Shown piece by piece: positions 32,263 through 33,983 of a stretch of DNA of 33,983 nucleotides. The translations under genes and the position numbers were made by a program. Within the stretch, counting starts at the first letter, position 1, and the number at the start of each line of letters is the position of its first letter. The notes beneath the pieces were generated by a model that was not told the DNA's origin, searched no databases, and saw only the letters and a program-made list of their open reading frames with translations. The stretch comes from a bacterium UBP2_UBA2255 (GTDB lineage: Bacteria; Edwardsbacteria; AC1; EtOH8), in NCBI GenBank assembly GCA_002347565.1, contig DDXR01000058.1, forward strand, positions 1 to 33,983. Direction: 5' to 3'.

Positions 32263-32808
32263 TCACTCCGCAGGCGCCGGATCGGATGGCCTGTCCGGGA
32301 CCAGCGCCGTCATCGCCAGCAGGATCGCCACGCCGCACAGCACCGCGCTGTCGGCCACGTTGAAGATATACCACCGGTCCAGGAAGAAACCCGGGAACCG
32401 GACGAAGGCGAGGGAGAACGGCGGGAGGGCGATGTTGGGGATGTCCACATCGATGAAATCGATCACCATGCCGAACCGGAACCGGTCCAGCAGGTTCCCG
32501 GCGGCCCCGCCCAGGATCAGGCCCAGGGCGGCGCCGCTGAGCGCGCCGGGGTTCCTCCAGTGGTGATAGTAGTAGATGATGGCGGTGATGGCCGCCAGCG
32601 AGAGCGGCAGCATCAGGTAGCGGGCCCAGGGCCCGAACGAGAGCCCCATCAGGCCGTGGGGGTTGACGATGTAGGTCAGCCGCACCAGGTCGCCGATCAC
32701 CGGGCGGCTCTCCCCCAGCGCCAGCGACGACTGCACCAGCATCTTGGATGCCTGGTCCAGCGCGAAGGCCCCCAGCGCCGCCGCCGCCAGCACGATCCGG
32801 CTCTTCAT
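32263..32808 (-). CDS. lspA: Lipoprotein signal peptidase (signal peptidase II)
   Basis: A 181-residue inner membrane aspartyl protease that removes signal peptides from diacylglyceryl-modified prolipoproteins. It has four hydrophobic segments. The conserved blocks are all present: D18-Q-A-S-K in helix 1, the N-x-G-x-x-x-G loop as NPHGLMG (49-55), GGAAGNLLDR (100-109), VIDF with catalytic D117, and FNVADS (149-154) with catalytic D153. Position 50-51 reads P-H where many homologues have an N-x-G-A-A-F pattern, a variation also met in other phyla. Start ATG 32808 is preferred over upstream frames because MKSRIVLAAALGAFALDQ matches the family start. A GTG at 32823 is possible. It sits between the TraR-like gene and lptD, a neighbourhood of envelope biogenesis genes. 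Confidence 0.95.
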   Translation of the reverse strand: MKSRIVLAAAALGAFALDQASKMLVQSSLALGESRPVIGDLVRLTYIVNPHGLMGLSFGPWARYLMLPLSLAAITAIIYYYHHWRNPGALSGAALGLILGGAAGNLLDRFRFGMVIDFIDVDIPNIALPPFSLAFVRFPGFFLDRWYIFNVADSAVLCGVAILLAMTALVPDRPSDPAPAE

Positions 32809-32828
32809 CCCGTGTCCCGTCACCGCGC

Positions 32829-33221
32829 TCAGCCCCCCTGGCTGATCTTCCGCTCGTTCTCCTCCAGGCGGCGGCACTTGACGCACTGCAGGGCGTAGGG
32901 CACGGCCTCCAGCCGCTCCTTCTCGATCTCCTTGCCGCAGCGCTGGCAGGAGCCGAACTTGCCGTCCTTGATCCGCAACAGGGCCTGGTCGATCTCGTAC
33001 AGCTCGTTGCCCTTGGCCGACGCCAGGAACACGTTCTTCTCCTTCTCCATGGTGTCGCTGCCCTGGTCGGCCGGATGGTAGGAATACGACGACAGGTCGC
33101 CCGAGCTCTCCTTGGGATTGGACATCAGTCCTTCGCTCTCGATCTGCGACAGCTCGATGATGAAGCGCTTGCGCTCGTCGAGCAGCAGCTTTTCGAATTG
33201 CAGGACGTCCTTCTTGTTCAT
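32829..33221 (-). CDS. TraR/DksA family zinc-finger protein
   Basis: A 130-residue protein with an N-terminal coiled-coil region (about 1-85) and a C-terminal four-cysteine zinc finger, C92-x2-C95-x17-C113-x2-C116 (CQRCGKEIEKERLEAVPYA then LQCVKC). This is the DksA/TraR C4 fold, which binds the secondary channel of RNA polymerase. True DksA has Asp residues at the coiled-coil tip; here the tip region reads around GDLSSYSYHPADQGSD (41-56), so Asp42, Asp52 or Asp56 could serve, but I cannot confirm which. The ileS-traR-lspA order is common in bacteria that lack a separate dksA locus. The ATG at 33221 overlaps the ileS stop as ATGA. Transcriptional control is the likely role. Confidence 0.92.
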   Translation of the reverse strand: MNKKDVLQFEKLLLDERKRFIIELSQIESEGLMSNPKESSGDLSSYSYHPADQGSDTMEKEKNVFLASAKGNELYEIDQALLRIKDGKFGSCQRCGKEIEKERLEAVPYALQCVKCRRLEENERKISQGG

Positions 33222-33983
33222 GCGGTCGGTTCTCCGGTTGAGGTTGTCCGTTGGATGCTGATGGTGATCTGCTTGCCGTTGATGTCCGCCTGCCCCACCC
33301 TTGCCCCCGGCGGAACGCCCGGTTCCATCGCTGTCGCCAGCGTTTCGTCCATGATGTCCCTCCGGTGCGCGGCGACCGCCGCCGCCAGCGCCCCGTCGGC
33401 CAGGTAGCCGATGCGGATGCGGTCCGACACCGCGAACCCCGATTCCTTGCGCAGGTTCTGGATCTTGTGCACCAGCTCGCGGGCGTCGCCCTCGGCGGCC
33501 AGCGCGGGCGAAAGCCGCACGTCCAGCGCGACCAGATCCTCGCCGTCCCGCTTGCTGCTGAAGCCGGGCTGGGATTCCGTGCTGATCTCGATGTCCTCGA
33601 CGGACACGTCGACCGGCCCGTCCGGGAGCGCCACCGGGCACGTCCCGTCCCGCAGCAACCGCTTGACCTGCTCGCTGGGCAGGGCGGCGATGCCCTCCTT
33701 CACGGCGGCCGCCTGCTTCTGGTACTTCGGCCCGAGCTTCGAGACCAGCCCCTTGGCCTTATAGACGATGATGGCATCAGGGTCCGCCAGCGGCGCCACC
33801 CGCTTGACGTTGACCTCGTCCTTGATCAGGTCCTGGTGCCTGTCGATCGTCCGCCGGTCCGCCGGTTTCCCGCCGGCGTGGAGCAGCTCAGCCAGCGGCT
33901 GGCGCACCTTGAGCTTGGCGTCCTTGCGGGCGGCGTGGCCCAGCGAGACCACCTTGCGCACCAGCGCCATCTCGGCGGACAGG
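33218..33983 (-). CDS. ileS: Isoleucyl-tRNA synthetase, C-terminal part (start beyond the window)
   Basis: The last 254 codons of IleRS, which charges tRNA-Ile in the cytoplasm. The visible part begins LSAEMALVRKVVSLGHAARK, the start of the anticodon-binding helical domain, with the K-V-R-Q-P-L-A motif that follows in the family. The remainder (NVKRVAPLADPDAIIVYKAKG, then FSSKRDGEDLVALDVRLSPAL) matches the DUF5915-type C-terminal extension seen in the eukaryote-like IleRS class (IleS2) instead of the zinc-finger tail of the E. coli type. The catalytic domain (HIGH and KMSKS) and the editing domain lie outside. The frame is open to the window edge. The stop overlaps the TraR-like start by 4 nt. 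Confidence 0.93.
   Translation of the reverse strand, partial: LSAEMALVRKVVSLGHAARKDAKLKVRQPLAELLHAGGKPADRRTIDRHQDLIKDEVNVKRVAPLADPDAIIVYKAKGLVSKLGPKYQKQAAAVKEGIAALPSEQVKRLLRDGTCPVALPDGPVDVSVEDIEISTESQPGFSSKRDGEDLVALDVRLSPALAAEGDARELVHKIQNLRKESGFAVSDRIRIGYLADGALAAAVAAHRRDIMDETLATAMEPGVPPGARVGQADINGKQITISIQRTTSTGEPTA

Noticed and set aside
29839..32898. A 1019-codon open frame on the plus strand opposite lptD and lspA.
   Set aside because: It mirrors the GC-rich lptD and lspA genes, has low-complexity G/R/Q/V-rich composition and shows no domain. The minus-strand genes have clear family motifs and a signal peptide.
1..33983. CRISPR arrays, tRNA or rRNA genes, insertion sequences, phage or toxin-antitoxin genes.
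   Set aside because: No regularly spaced repeats, tRNA-like cloverleaf, transposase or phage motif was noticed on either strand by eye. A dedicated search could still find short elements.

Overview
The window looks like a chromosome segment of a high-GC (about two thirds G+C in the lines I counted) diderm bacterium that makes lipopolysaccharide. An LptD-type outer membrane assembly protein, a lipoprotein signal peptidase and a large surface-glycan locus all point to an outer membrane. I cannot fix the phylum. The ileS, TraR/DksA-like, lspA, lptD order and the LptD sequence style suggest an uncultivated FCB-type or Gemmatimonadota-like lineage, but that is only an impression. Every gene I can support is on the minus strand, so transcription runs from high to low coordinates.

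Region 1 (33983 down to 28387) is a housekeeping and envelope operon: the 3' part of ileS, a TraR/DksA-type zinc-finger gene, lspA, lptD and an NhaP2-type potassium/proton antiporter. The genes overlap or are 18-24 nt apart. A rho-independent terminator at 28297-28321 ends the unit.

Region 2 (28386 down to 28163) is the main intergenic gap. It is AT-rich and holds that terminator and a strong sigma70-like promoter (28244-28272) facing the glycan cluster.

Region 3 (28162 down to 1, running off the left edge) is one co-directional run of 27 genes for building a surface polysaccharide. It has eleven glycosyltransferase genes (GT4, GT2, GT9 and one GT4-GT2 fusion), eight SAM-dependent methyltransferases (one of the TylF/MycF metal-dependent type), a NodB-like deacetylase, a nucleotidyltransferase with a LegB-type 4,6-dehydratase and an Rmd-type 4-reductase, a Wzx flippase, a Wzy/ligase-like membrane protein, a DUF2079 GT-C-like membrane protein, an LPG-synthase-like membrane protein and a dolichyl-phosphate-mannose-synthase-like GT2. 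Eighteen of the 26 gene junctions overlap, ten of them as 4-nt ATGA, GTGA or TTGA, so translational coupling along one very long transcript is likely.

Together the genes suggest a Wzx/Wzy-type repeat-unit glycan rich in O-methyl and 6-deoxy sugars: nucleotide sugars are made, sugars are added in the cytoplasm, the unit is methylated and deacetylated, then flipped and polymerised. The initiating sugar-phosphate transferase and the chain-length or export proteins are not in the window. A methyltransferase and the 3' end of wzy (about 5700-6850) are strikingly AT-rich and look like a recent acquisition. No tRNA, rRNA, CRISPR array, insertion sequence or phage gene was seen.
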